DNA from: Acetobacter cerevisiae
GTDB taxonomy: Bacteria; Pseudomonadota; Alphaproteobacteria; Acetobacterales; Acetobacteraceae
Reading direction: 5' to 3'
DNA length: 51,388 nucleotides
Assembly: GCF_001580535.1 (NCBI RefSeq)
Contig: NZ_LHZA01000140.1
Coordinates: 1-51,388 of the forward strand
In this document: positions 24,855 to 32,698 of the stretch, piece after piece
How positions within the stretch are numbered: the first letter of the stretch is position 1
How the letters are laid out: each line of letters begins with the position of its first letter
The notes under the pieces: generated by a model
Told to the model about the DNA's origin: nothing
Databases searched by the model: none
What the model saw: the letters and a program-made list of their open reading frames with translations, nothing else
Program-made: the position numbers and the translations under genes

Positions 24855-26162
24855 ATGCGACTTGTCAGTGCAATCAACAGGTTTGGCTGGGGTCAGCGAG
24901 ACGACACGCTCGCAGAGGCGTCGCTCCATGACTGGCTTTCACGTCAGTTAGGCCAGCCTGATACAGCGGTCTTTAGAAATGTTGGGCCATGTTCGGAGGG
25001 TCTCATTGCCCTGCGGGAACAGCGCCGCACCAAAATGCAGGGCGACCCGCTGGTCACTCCAATTTTTCAGGCAGAAGTCGCCGCTCAACTGGATAACCTG
25101 CTTCTGACGGAACAGCCTTTCCGGGAACGGCTGGCGTGGTTCTGGCTCAACCATTTTACGGTCAGCCTTCGTCAGGGCAGCACAAAAGCCGTGCTTGGCG
25201 CGTATATGCGTGAAGCAATCCGCCCACATGTCACCAGCCGCTTTTCGGATATGTTGCTTGCCGTCATGCGGCACCCCGCCATGCTGATGTATCTGGACAA
25301 TGCGTCTTCCATTGGTCCCAACAGTCCGGCGGGGCGCAAAAGCCATCATGGCCTGAACGAAAATCTCGCCCGGGAATGTCTGGAGCTGCACACGGTCTCT
25401 CCTGCCGCAGGCTATAGCCAGACTGACGTGACATCCTTCGCCGCGATCCTGACGGGCTGGAGTATCGACATGAAAGCCGAACAGCCCGGCTTTGTATTTC
25501 GGGAAAAAGCGCATGAACCGGGTGAGAAAACCGTCATGGGCCAGACATTTCCCGAAGGCGAGGACGGCGGCTTACAGGCTTTGCATTTTCTGGGCACTCA
25601 TCCTGCAACGTACCGACATATAGCCACCCAGATGGTCGGACACTTTATTTCTGATACGCCTGCGCAGCAGGATATCAGCCACATTGCCGCGGTGCTCCAG
25701 AGCAGTGAAGGAGACCTGCGGGAAGCGTCTCTGGCTCTTGCAACGCTGCACGATGCCAACCGGACAGGCAGCAAATTCCGCTCCCCCATGGACTATGCCA
25801 CCGCCGTTCTCCGCGCCCTCTCATTCGGCGGAGAACCCAGTCAGCCAGCCGATCCGCATTCTCCCGCGCATGTGCTTTACGCAGCCTTTGCCTCTCTCGG
25901 CCAACCGTTATGGAAAGCCCCGTTACCCAATGGCTGGAGTGACAACGCGGCAGAATGGAGCGCGCCTGCGGACATGCTGGCCCGTACGGACTGGGCATGG
26001 AGAATGGCCGCCCATGCCCGGAATGCAGACCCAATGGAGATTGCCCATATCGCCCTTGGCCAGGCGCTGCGCCCCCGGACAGAACTTGCCATGCATCACG
26101 CTGGTTCCCGTCAGGACGCGCTGGCCCTGCTTTTTTCTTCACCCGAATTCCAGAGGCGTTGA
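24855..26162 (+). CDS. DUF1800 family protein
   Basis: This 435-residue protein matches the DUF1800 family by several blocks: the start RLVSAINRFGWG, PFRERLAWFWLNHFTVS, HPAMLMYLDNASSIGPNS, GLNENLARECLELHTV, and ATQMVGHFISDTP near residue 260. The biochemical role of the family is not known. Genes of this type are regularly followed by a DUF1501 gene, as here, three bases downstream. No signal peptide is seen, although many relatives are exported; it may travel with its partner. A hairpin (CTCACG 24831-24836, CGTGAG 24843-24848) overlaps the GAGG ribosome binding site. Confidence 0.88.
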   Translation: MRLVSAINRFGWGQRDDTLAEASLHDWLSRQLGQPDTAVFRNVGPCSEGLIALREQRRTKMQGDPLVTPIFQAEVAAQLDNLLLTEQPFRERLAWFWLNHFTVSLRQGSTKAVLGAYMREAIRPHVTSRFSDMLLAVMRHPAMLMYLDNASSIGPNSPAGRKSHHGLNENLARECLELHTVSPAAGYSQTDVTSFAAILTGWSIDMKAEQPGFVFREKAHEPGEKTVMGQTFPEGEDGGLQALHFLGTHPATYRHIATQMVGHFISDTPAQQDISHIAAVLQSSEGDLREASLALATLHDANRTGSKFRSPMDYATAVLRALSFGGEPSQPADPHSPAHVLYAAFASLGQPLWKAPLPNGWSDNAAEWSAPADMLARTDWAWRMAAHARNADPMEIAHIALGQALRPRTELAMHHAGSRQDALALLFSSPEFQRR

Positions 26163-26165
26163 CCC

Positions 26166-27374
26166 ATGATGATCCATCGTCGCACTGCCCTGCTGGGTCT
26201 GGCTGCAAGCTGGACACTCGGGCGTTCCTCTCTTGCTTTTGCCGGTCCTGCCGGTGGGCCGGACGACCCACGCCTTGTGGTTATTCTTCTTCGCGGCGCA
26301 CTGGATGGCCTCTCGGCTGTCACACCGTATGGAGATGCTGACCTCAAAACACATCGGCGGGACCTTGTTCTTCCTGAACCCGGGCAGGAGGGTGGCCTTC
26401 TGGATCTTGGGGGGTTTTATGGGCTGCATCCTTCTCTTCAGACACTTCACACCCTTTATCGCGAAGGACAGATGCTGCCTGTCTACGCCGTAGCTGGGCA
26501 TTATCGCAGCCGCTCCCATTTTGAAGCACAGGACTATCTGGAAAGCGGTGCAGATAACCGCCTGAGCAGCGGCTGGCTGAACCGCGCTGTTGCAAGCCTT
26601 CAGGGTAAAACAAACAGGCCTGATGGATATGGGCTGGCCATGGGGCTGACTATTCCTCTTCTGTTACGTGGAACGGCCCGGGTTGGAAGTTATGCGCCAG
26701 CAGGAAGCCAGCACCCCAGCGAAGATCTTTATCATCAGATTTCTGCTCTGAACGCTTCCGACCCGGTTACAGGACCTGCTTTCAAAAATGCTCTCAGAGC
26801 ACGTGGCTTTTCAGACGCGGCCATGACGGGGATGCCAACATCTTCCTCGCTCGACAAGCTCCACAAACCCGACGCCTTTACCCAGCTTTCAACGGCCGCA
26901 GGACAGATGCTGTCCACCCTTCATGGCCCTCGGATTGCCGCCCTGGAAATCGGGGGATGGGATACGCATGCGGCGCAGCTTGGCCGTTTGGGAAGCCCTC
27001 TTGCCCAGCTGGATCGCGGGATTAATGCGTTGCATCAAAGTCTGGGGGAGAACTGGAAACATACGGTCGTGCTTGCCATGACAGAATTTGGCAGAACCGT
27101 ACGAATGAACGGAACAGGTGGCACGGACCATGGCACCGGCACAGTCACCTTTCTGGCCGGAGGGGCCGTCGCGGGCGGCAAGGTTGGAGGAACATGGCCG
27201 GGCCTGCGCCCCAGCCAGCTTTTTGAAAACAGGGACCTCAGCCCCACAACAGACCTGCGCGCCGTTGCGGCAGGTGTTCTCTGCGATCATCTCCACCTGT
27301 CCCCACAGGCCATTGCAACGGTGTTCCCCGGCCCGAGAACAGAGCCCATGAAAGGCCTGATTGCCTCGGCCTGA
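26166..27374 (+). CDS. DUF1501 family protein with Tat signal
   Basis: This 402-residue protein begins with a twin-arginine signal (HRRTALLGLAASWTLG, then a hydrophobic stretch ending in AFA), so the folded protein is probably exported by the TatBC system encoded ~13 kb away and a TatA not seen here. The body has the DUF1501 layout, related to the alkaline phosphatase/sulfatase fold: VVILLRGALDGLSAV, GHYRSRSHFEAQDYLESG, ALEIGGWDTHAAQ, TEFGRTVRMNGTGGTDHGTG. The conserved Asp, His and Glu in these blocks suggest a metal site. The substrate is unknown. It forms an operon with DUF1800. Confidence 0.88.
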   Translation: MMIHRRTALLGLAASWTLGRSSLAFAGPAGGPDDPRLVVILLRGALDGLSAVTPYGDADLKTHRRDLVLPEPGQEGGLLDLGGFYGLHPSLQTLHTLYREGQMLPVYAVAGHYRSRSHFEAQDYLESGADNRLSSGWLNRAVASLQGKTNRPDGYGLAMGLTIPLLLRGTARVGSYAPAGSQHPSEDLYHQISALNASDPVTGPAFKNALRARGFSDAAMTGMPTSSSLDKLHKPDAFTQLSTAAGQMLSTLHGPRIAALEIGGWDTHAAQLGRLGSPLAQLDRGINALHQSLGENWKHTVVLAMTEFGRTVRMNGTGGTDHGTGTVTFLAGGAVAGGKVGGTWPGLRPSQLFENRDLSPTTDLRAVAAGVLCDHLHLSPQAIATVFPGPRTEPMKGLIASA

Positions 27375-27463
27375 AGGGGCTTCTTTCAGATGACTGATCC
27401 GAAGCTGGCTCAGGGCGTCATGCGAACCCTGAGGCTGGAGAAAACTTTTCATAAACCACTACC

Positions 27464-27493
27464 TTGCAATAAATGGTTCTGGTTTGTATTGAA
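27464..27493 (+). promoter_or_regulatory. Promoter and possible PadR operator
   Basis: TTGCAA (27464-27469), 17 bases and TATTGA (27487-27492) form a fair sigma-70-type promoter. The same segment has an imperfect inverted repeat, GCAATA against TATTGA, which resembles the ATGT/TTGCAAT-rich half-sites of PadR operators. Autoregulation of the padR operon would fit, but this is an inference. Confidence 0.35.
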
Positions 27494-27570
27494 TAGCTAT
27501 CGACAGCCACCAGCGAGTCGTCTGCGTCTGCCAAACGCCGGCAGCAGGCCCCTCCGGAACAGGAAAAACC

Positions 27571-27975
27571 GTGGAACCCAACCTTGTTCAGTTCAAGAAA
27601 GGCGTGCTGGAGCTGTGTGTGCTTGCCCTTCTCTCCCGGGCGGACTCATACGGTTATGACATTGCCAGCCGCTTGTCTGAGGCCATTGATATGGGGGAAG
27701 GCACCATCTATCCGCTCATGCGGCGGATGCAGAAAGATGGTCTTGTCTCAACCTATTTTGTGGAATCATCCTCAGGGCCGCCCCGTAAATATTATGCGCT
27801 GACAGAACATGGCCGCCAGAGCCTGAACAGCCAGCGCACGGCGTGGACTGCCTTCACAAAAGCCGTCCACGCCATTCTGGGGTCTGACGACACAGCACCC
27901 GCCGCTTCCACCGAACCCTCTCCTCCCCCCACCACTCTGACGGTGCAGAAAACCGTAAGGAACACAAAGGCATGA
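27571..27975 (+). CDS. PadR-family transcriptional regulator
   Basis: This 134-residue regulator has a PadR winged helix in the first ~90 residues: FKKGVLELCVLALLSRADSYGYDI, then GEGTIYPLMRRMQKDGLV and GPPRKYYALTEHGR. These are the canonical recognition helix and wing. The last ~40 residues are a short Thr/Pro-rich tail instead of the long PadR dimerisation helix, so it belongs to the small PadR-s1/s2 type. The start is a GTG. The stop overlaps the HAAS gene in ATGA. PadR proteins usually repress their own operon until a ligand or membrane stress signal appears. Confidence 0.92.
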   Translation: MEPNLVQFKKGVLELCVLALLSRADSYGYDIASRLSEAIDMGEGTIYPLMRRMQKDGLVSTYFVESSSGPPRKYYALTEHGRQSLNSQRTAWTAFTKAVHAILGSDDTAPAASTEPSPPPTTLTVQKTVRNTKA

Positions 27976-28544
27976 ACAGCAGACAGATGTTCCTGGACCA
28001 GTTGCGCGCAGGATTGAAAGGCCTGCCGCGCTCTGTTGTTGAGGATATTCTTGCCGAATATACCGCGCATTTTGACGAAGGTCGTGCTGCCGGTCGTTCT
28101 GACGGTGAGATTGCCGCAGCACTAGGTGACCCGGGCCGGCTGGCGCGGGAAGTCCGGGCCGAAACCGGGGTGCGGCGGTGGGAAGATGAACGGAGCCTGA
28201 GCAACGCGCTGGGCGCGATTGTGGGTATCCTTGGGCTCGCAGCACTCGATCTTCTGGTCGTCCTCCCTGTGCTGATGACGATAGGCTCCGTGGACCTCGC
28301 GTTTTTCATTGTGGGGATCTGCATCTGTCTGGCAGGCAGCCTGATGCTGCCTTTCGCGCTGATTAACATACTGCCGGGGTTTGATGGAGACTGGCTTCAG
28401 GGCCTGCTGATCAGCCTTGGCATGGCCAGTGGCGGGGCTTCGATTGTGGCGGTGTGTGCCCTGTTTACCATCGGCACGCTTAATCTGCTCATCCGCTATG
28501 GCCGCGCCCATTACCGCCTGATTGCCAAAGCCAATCCCTCCTGA
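27972..28544 (+). CDS. HAAS (DUF1700) membrane protein
   Basis: This 190-residue protein has an N-terminal HAAS domain (MNSRQMFLDQLRAGLKGLP, AEYTAHFDEGRAAGRSDGEI and the ALGDPGRLARE motif) followed by three hydrophobic segments near residues 75-100, 105-130 and 145-172. In other bacteria HAAS proteins are almost always encoded next to a small PadR regulator and are thought to signal between membrane and regulator. The gene overlaps padR by four bases. Confidence 0.88.
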   Translation: MNSRQMFLDQLRAGLKGLPRSVVEDILAEYTAHFDEGRAAGRSDGEIAAALGDPGRLAREVRAETGVRRWEDERSLSNALGAIVGILGLAALDLLVVLPVLMTIGSVDLAFFIVGICICLAGSLMLPFALINILPGFDGDWLQGLLISLGMASGGASIVAVCALFTIGTLNLLIRYGRAHYRLIAKANPS

Positions 28545-28571
28545 TCCGCCTGCTCTTCAAGGAATTTCATC

Positions 28572-29363
28572 ATGATCCGTGGCATTACAATGATCGCGCT
28601 GGGTGGCGCAGCCCTTTCCGCTCTTTGCTTTGGTGCGGCAGCATCCCGCGGGCCGGTCCTCTTCCCGGCAACAAAATGGACCGTTGACTGGACGGACACC
28701 GGAGCCGCAGGCCCAACCCAGACGCGCACGCTGGACTGGCAGGGCAGCAACGCCCTGACCCTCAATCTTCCTGCTCAGATTATCTACAAGCAGGGAGACA
28801 AACCCGGCATAACCGTCAGTGGGTCGGAAAAACTGGTAGAGCGTGTCACCCTGAAGGATAACACGCTGGATATGGCAGAAAATAAAAGTCACCATGTCCA
28901 TTGGCGGAGTAGTTCACTGATCGTCACCATTACGGCCCCGGCTCTGAATACACTCACACTGAACGGGTTTGGCTCTCTGGATTTGCAGAATTACCAGCAG
29001 CCGCATCTGGACCTCACCATCAATGGGGCTGCCAGCGTGAAAGCCCATGGCCATACAGACAGTCTCAAACTGGTCATTGATGGTGCAGCCTCTGTCAATC
29101 TGTCCGACATGACGCTCTCTGACCTTGATCTCTCCATGGACGGGGCCGGGTCTGTCAAAGCCGGACCGACGGGGCGCGTTAAAGTATCCATAGATGGGGC
29201 GGGGTCCGTAAAACTCACCAACACGCCGCAATCTCTGACACAGCAGGTCGACGGGATTGGCTCGGTCTCACTCCCGCACGCCACAGCAAAACCTGCGTCC
29301 AAAACCGCTCCGCAGTCCAATAAGGACAGTGACGGCGGGGAGAATGAAGATTTGTCTTTCTAA
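28572..29363 (+). CDS. DUF2807/DUF4097-like secreted repeat protein
   Basis: This 263-residue protein has an N-terminal hydrophobic signal or anchor (residues 4-25). After residue 60 it becomes a right-handed beta-helix-like repeat. Six copies of a (N/D)-G-(A/F/I)-(A/G)-S-(V/L) turn occur at residues 131, 151, 170, 190, 208 and 227, spaced about 19-20 residues. This is the head-GIN/DUF2807 type. The last 30 residues are a Lys/Ser/Glu-rich tail. It is the third gene of the padR-HAAS unit and is probably its output at the cell surface or periplasm. The molecular function is unknown. A terminator follows. Confidence 0.82.
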   Translation: MIRGITMIALGGAALSALCFGAAASRGPVLFPATKWTVDWTDTGAAGPTQTRTLDWQGSNALTLNLPAQIIYKQGDKPGITVSGSEKLVERVTLKDNTLDMAENKSHHVHWRSSSLIVTITAPALNTLTLNGFGSLDLQNYQQPHLDLTINGAASVKAHGHTDSLKLVIDGAASVNLSDMTLSDLDLSMDGAGSVKAGPTGRVKVSIDGAGSVKLTNTPQSLTQQVDGIGSVSLPHATAKPASKTAPQSNKDSDGGENEDLSF

Positions 29364-29392
29364 GAACAGAAGGCATCTGTGCATCACGACGC

Positions 29393-29426
29393 AACAGGCT
29401 GGCACCCGGTGTCAGCCTGTTTTTTT
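29393..29426 (+). terminator. Intrinsic terminator of the padR operon
   Basis: AACAGGCTG (29393-29401) pairs with CAGCCTGTT (29413-29421), followed by T residues. It lies about 30 bases after the DUF2807 stop and just before the end of the convergent SMR gene. Confidence 0.9.
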
Positions 29427-29439
29427 ATGGCCTGTGGGT

Positions 29440-29784
29440 TCAGACAGACTTTGAGAGCAGGTTGATCACCAGCACCCCGGCCATGATCAGCGCAATACCT
29501 GCAAGAGCTGGCAGGTCCAGTGACTGTTTGAAAACCGTCGCGCCGATAAGGGACACCAGCACGATCCCTACACCGGACCAGATGGCATAAACCACCCCGA
29601 CCGGAATGGTCTTAATGGGGAGGGACAGAAAATAGAACGCCACCCCATATCCCAGCAGACTGATGATACCGGGCAGGCGTTTTTCAAAACCATGCGACGC
29701 GGTCAGGCAGGAGGTTGCAAACACCTCGGCAACAATGGCAACTGCCAGATAGAGATAAGGTTTACCGGGCACGCGTGACCTCAC
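29440..29784 (-). CDS. Small multidrug resistance (EmrE/SugE-type) exporter
   Basis: This 114-residue protein with four transmembrane helices belongs to the SMR family of proton-coupled drug or guanidinium exporters that work as antiparallel dimers. The essential membrane glutamate is Glu20 in LYLAVAIVAEVFATSC. The PVGVVYAIWSGVGIVLVSLIG segment in helix 3 is that of EmrE/QacE-type pumps, not SugE/Gdx, which favours toxic cations as substrates. It stands alone on the minus strand, its start facing the metal efflux operon across ~210 bases. Confidence 0.9.
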   Translation of the reverse strand: MRSRVPGKPYLYLAVAIVAEVFATSCLTASHGFEKRLPGIISLLGYGVAFYFLSLPIKTIPVGVVYAIWSGVGIVLVSLIGATVFKQSLDLPALAGIALIMAGVLVINLLSKSV

Positions 29785-29993
29785 CAGACAAAGAAGAAAA
29801 AGCGCACAACGCGCCGTGCGAACCCTGCCAGACAGCAGGGAAAACAGGCAAGAGCATAGCCTGAAAGGAATGCGCCTCTCACGGCGTGTTCAGCTTCCTG
29901 TCAGGTTCAGGCTCTATGCAGGAGTTCCTCCTCGCCTGGCGCGTACCATGCCAGAGGGAAAAACCATGTTCAGACCAGGGTGTATGGTAGTTG

Positions 29994-31442
29994 ATGAAGC
30001 CCTCTCGCTGTTGCTTAGTTTTGCTGATGGCACTCAGCATTCCGTATCCGGCCTTTGCTCAGAGTGTTTCCTCCTCACTCAGCGCGGACACATCCCCACG
30101 TGACCGCCTCTCCTTCCCCGATGCCCTTGCCATGGCATGGGCGCAGGACCCGCTCCGTTCGGAACTAGGCACCAACCGCCGCTCTGCCGAATCCCGGGCC
30201 AGAGCTGCCGGAAGCTGGTTTGCCGGCGGCCCGTCCCTCTCCGGTTCCTATTTTGATGACCACGCCGTAGGCTCCAACCTTGGCTATACAACTTATGAAG
30301 GCGGCGTGAGTGTACCGCTTTGGCTGCCGGGGCAAGGCAACGCCACCCGTAAGCTGGCCCGTGCTGATGCAGAGGCCGCCGCTGAACGGAGCAGTGCTGA
30401 GCATATGGCTCTTGCCGTCCGCCTTCTGGATGCGTCCGCCGCCGTCCTGTTGGCGCACAAACGCGTCGCCACCACGCAGGCACTGTCCAGCGCTGCCGCA
30501 CGCCTGAGTGCCAATGTCGCCCGCGCAGCCCACACGGGCGAGATGACACAGGCCGACCAGCAGATGGCGGAAGCCGCCCTCGCCTCTGCCCAGACGGACG
30601 CTGCCATGGCGCAGGAAGAAGCCCAGACGGCTACCGCCGGACTGGTCGCCTTGCTAGGGTCTCCGGTGGCGCCCGACCTTCTGGCCTTTTCCGCACCACA
30701 AAGCGCTGAGCAGAAACTTGTGGCCCACACAGTGGAAGACAATGACCCGCGAATACGGACAGCGCAGAAAGAAACCGCCGCTGCCCGTGCCGATCTGGTT
30801 CTGGCCCGTCGTTCCTTCATGCCCAACCCGGAGATTGGCGTCGGGGCGATTCATGAAAAACAATATGGCAGCCCGTGGGATAACCGGGTGGGGGTGAACT
30901 TCACCATGCCTCTGCCCAGTGCCGTGCATAATGCGCCCCTGCTGGCCGAAGCCCGCAACCGCGTGGCAGCCGCAGAAACGCAGGAGACGCTGGCCCGCCG
31001 CATGGTGCGGCAGGAACTGGTGCAAATCCGCGCTCGCCTCGCATCCGCCTCTGCGGCGCTCAAAAGTGCACAGACCGCCGCCCAGCAACTGGACCGCCGC
31101 GCGGATCTGATGGAACGCTCATGGAAGTTGCAGGAAAACTCGCTGGATGATGCGCTCCGAGCAAGACAGGCGGCCTATACAGCTGATCTGGTGAGAGATC
31201 GGGCGGAAATCCTCTGGCACAGCGCCATTCTTCGCGCCCTGATTGCAGCCGGCGCGATACCCGGGCTTGAGCAAACCCCTTCCGCACTGCCCCGGCAACC
31301 TTCCGCACTGGTTGTGCCTACAACAGCAGAAACCGACAGCATGAATGATGCCGCCCCTCCGCACACACGGCAACCGGGGGAAGCGCTCCGTATCCCGGAG
31401 ATGGTCTCCTCTCCCCGCAGCAGTGGCGCACCAATGCCATGA
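29994..31442 (+). CDS. czcC: Outer-membrane efflux channel (TolC/CzcC family)
   Basis: This 482-residue protein begins with a signal peptide (MKPSRCCLVLLMALSIPYPA, cleavage near AFA-QS). Two homologous helical halves follow, each Ala/Gln/Glu-rich with long coiled-coil stretches and a short LGSPVAP-type turn (first half) or a PNPEIGVGAIHEKQYG strand (second half). This is the trimeric channel that completes an RND pump. The symbol reflects family and operon position only; the metal is not proven. The ATG at 29994 follows a TTG directly. A Pro/Thr-rich tail of ~50 residues closes the protein. The next gene begins within 100 bases. Confidence 0.88.
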   Translation: MKPSRCCLVLLMALSIPYPAFAQSVSSSLSADTSPRDRLSFPDALAMAWAQDPLRSELGTNRRSAESRARAAGSWFAGGPSLSGSYFDDHAVGSNLGYTTYEGGVSVPLWLPGQGNATRKLARADAEAAAERSSAEHMALAVRLLDASAAVLLAHKRVATTQALSSAAARLSANVARAAHTGEMTQADQQMAEAALASAQTDAAMAQEEAQTATAGLVALLGSPVAPDLLAFSAPQSAEQKLVAHTVEDNDPRIRTAQKETAAARADLVLARRSFMPNPEIGVGAIHEKQYGSPWDNRVGVNFTMPLPSAVHNAPLLAEARNRVAAAETQETLARRMVRQELVQIRARLASASAALKSAQTAAQQLDRRADLMERSWKLQENSLDDALRARQAAYTADLVRDRAEILWHSAILRALIAAGAIPGLEQTPSALPRQPSALVVPTTAETDSMNDAAPPHTRQPGEALRIPEMVSSPRSSGAPMP

Positions 31443-31537
31443 GCAGGCATCCGCATACTCCCCGCACCCATGTTCCTGCCACAAGAACATCCCTGTTTTA
31501 CAGCAGATCCTTTTTTCAAAAACCGAAATTTTTACAC

Positions 31538-32698
31538 ATGAAATTTCTTGCTGCTGTTCTGCTCGGCCTGACAGTTGTTCCCGTGCCTGCTCTGGCAGAA
31601 GGCACACCTCTGCCGCCCCTCACCCTCTCTGCTGAGGCCATCAGGAACGAGGGGATTCATATAGCCCCTGTCACGCAGGGCACGCTGGCGCATATGCTGC
31701 CCGCCATGGCCCGTGTGCTGCCGGATACAACGCGCACCGTCACGCTTCATACCGCAGGCGATGGGAAAGTGCTTTCTGTGCTCGTATTGCCGGGGCAGAC
31801 GGTAAAAGCGGGCCAGCCTTTGCTGACGTATCAGAACCACACACTGCATCTGGCCCGCCTGCAGAACGCCCAGACACGGGCCGCCCTTGCCGCCGCCAGC
31901 GCAGACCGCGCCAATGCTGCGGCGGCGTATGATCGGGCGCGCGCACTGGCTGGCACGACCGTCTCTATTGGGGAAATGCGCCGCCGGCTGGCTGTGCTGA
32001 AAGAAACACAGAACACCGTTGCGACCCATGAAGCGGAACTGGGCGTGCTGGCCCACCGCCTGCAGGAAGAATACACCTCGCCTACGGAAACACATGGTTC
32101 GGATGAAACCTCGACCATCATTTCCCCTCTGGATGGAACAGTCACGCAGGTTGAGACAGCAGTCGCTGCGGATGTCGCCCCACCCGTGCCGCTGCTGACT
32201 GTCAGTGACACCGCCCATGTCTGGGTTGTTTCAGACGTGCCTCCACAGGATGCGCAACGCATTGTGCCGGGCGGCAGACAGGAGACCTTTTTCGCACCCT
32301 CAGGTGACACACTACAGTCCCCGCCCCTGCTCTCCACCATTGAAACCATTGATACCGCGACCGACCCGACAAGCGGGCTGGTGCGGGTCCTCAGCCGCGT
32401 TGCCAATCCTGCCGGACAGTTGCGCCCCGGAACAATGCTGAACAGCCTTTTGCAAACGACACAGACAGGCTCCGGCCTTATTGTGCCGGCGCAGGCTGTT
32501 CAGACTCTTGGAGACCAGACTGTCGTTTTTGTGCAAACCGCGCCAGACCATTTTCAGCCGACCCCCGTGCGCATCGGCATGGAGGAAAATGACAAAACTC
32601 TTATTCTCTCAGGCCTGAAAAATGGCGATCAGATTGTAAGTGATGGCAGTCTGGCGCTGAAAGCCATGGTGCTTCTGCCCGGTATGGATGCGGACTAA
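31538..32698 (+). CDS. czcB: RND periplasmic adaptor (CzcB/CusB family)
   Basis: This membrane-fusion protein joins inner-membrane pump to outer-membrane channel. Motifs are the biotinyl-lipoyl half VLPGQTVKAGQPLLTYQN, an alpha-helical hairpin (residues ~105-175), the second lipoyl half STIISPLDGTVTQVE, and the beta-barrel/MP domain ending in LKNGDQIVSDG. The start at 31538 gives a clean signal peptide (MKFLAAVLLGLTVVPVPALA). An in-frame ATG at 31439 overlaps the stop of the channel gene and would add 33 residues ahead of it; neither has a good ribosome binding site. No Met- or His-rich N-terminal metal-binding segment is seen. Confidence 0.88.
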   Translation: MKFLAAVLLGLTVVPVPALAEGTPLPPLTLSAEAIRNEGIHIAPVTQGTLAHMLPAMARVLPDTTRTVTLHTAGDGKVLSVLVLPGQTVKAGQPLLTYQNHTLHLARLQNAQTRAALAAASADRANAAAAYDRARALAGTTVSIGEMRRRLAVLKETQNTVATHEAELGVLAHRLQEEYTSPTETHGSDETSTIISPLDGTVTQVETAVAADVAPPVPLLTVSDTAHVWVVSDVPPQDAQRIVPGGRQETFFAPSGDTLQSPPLLSTIETIDTATDPTSGLVRVLSRVANPAGQLRPGTMLNSLLQTTQTGSGLIVPAQAVQTLGDQTVVFVQTAPDHFQPTPVRIGMEENDKTLILSGLKNGDQIVSDGSLALKAMVLLPGMDAD

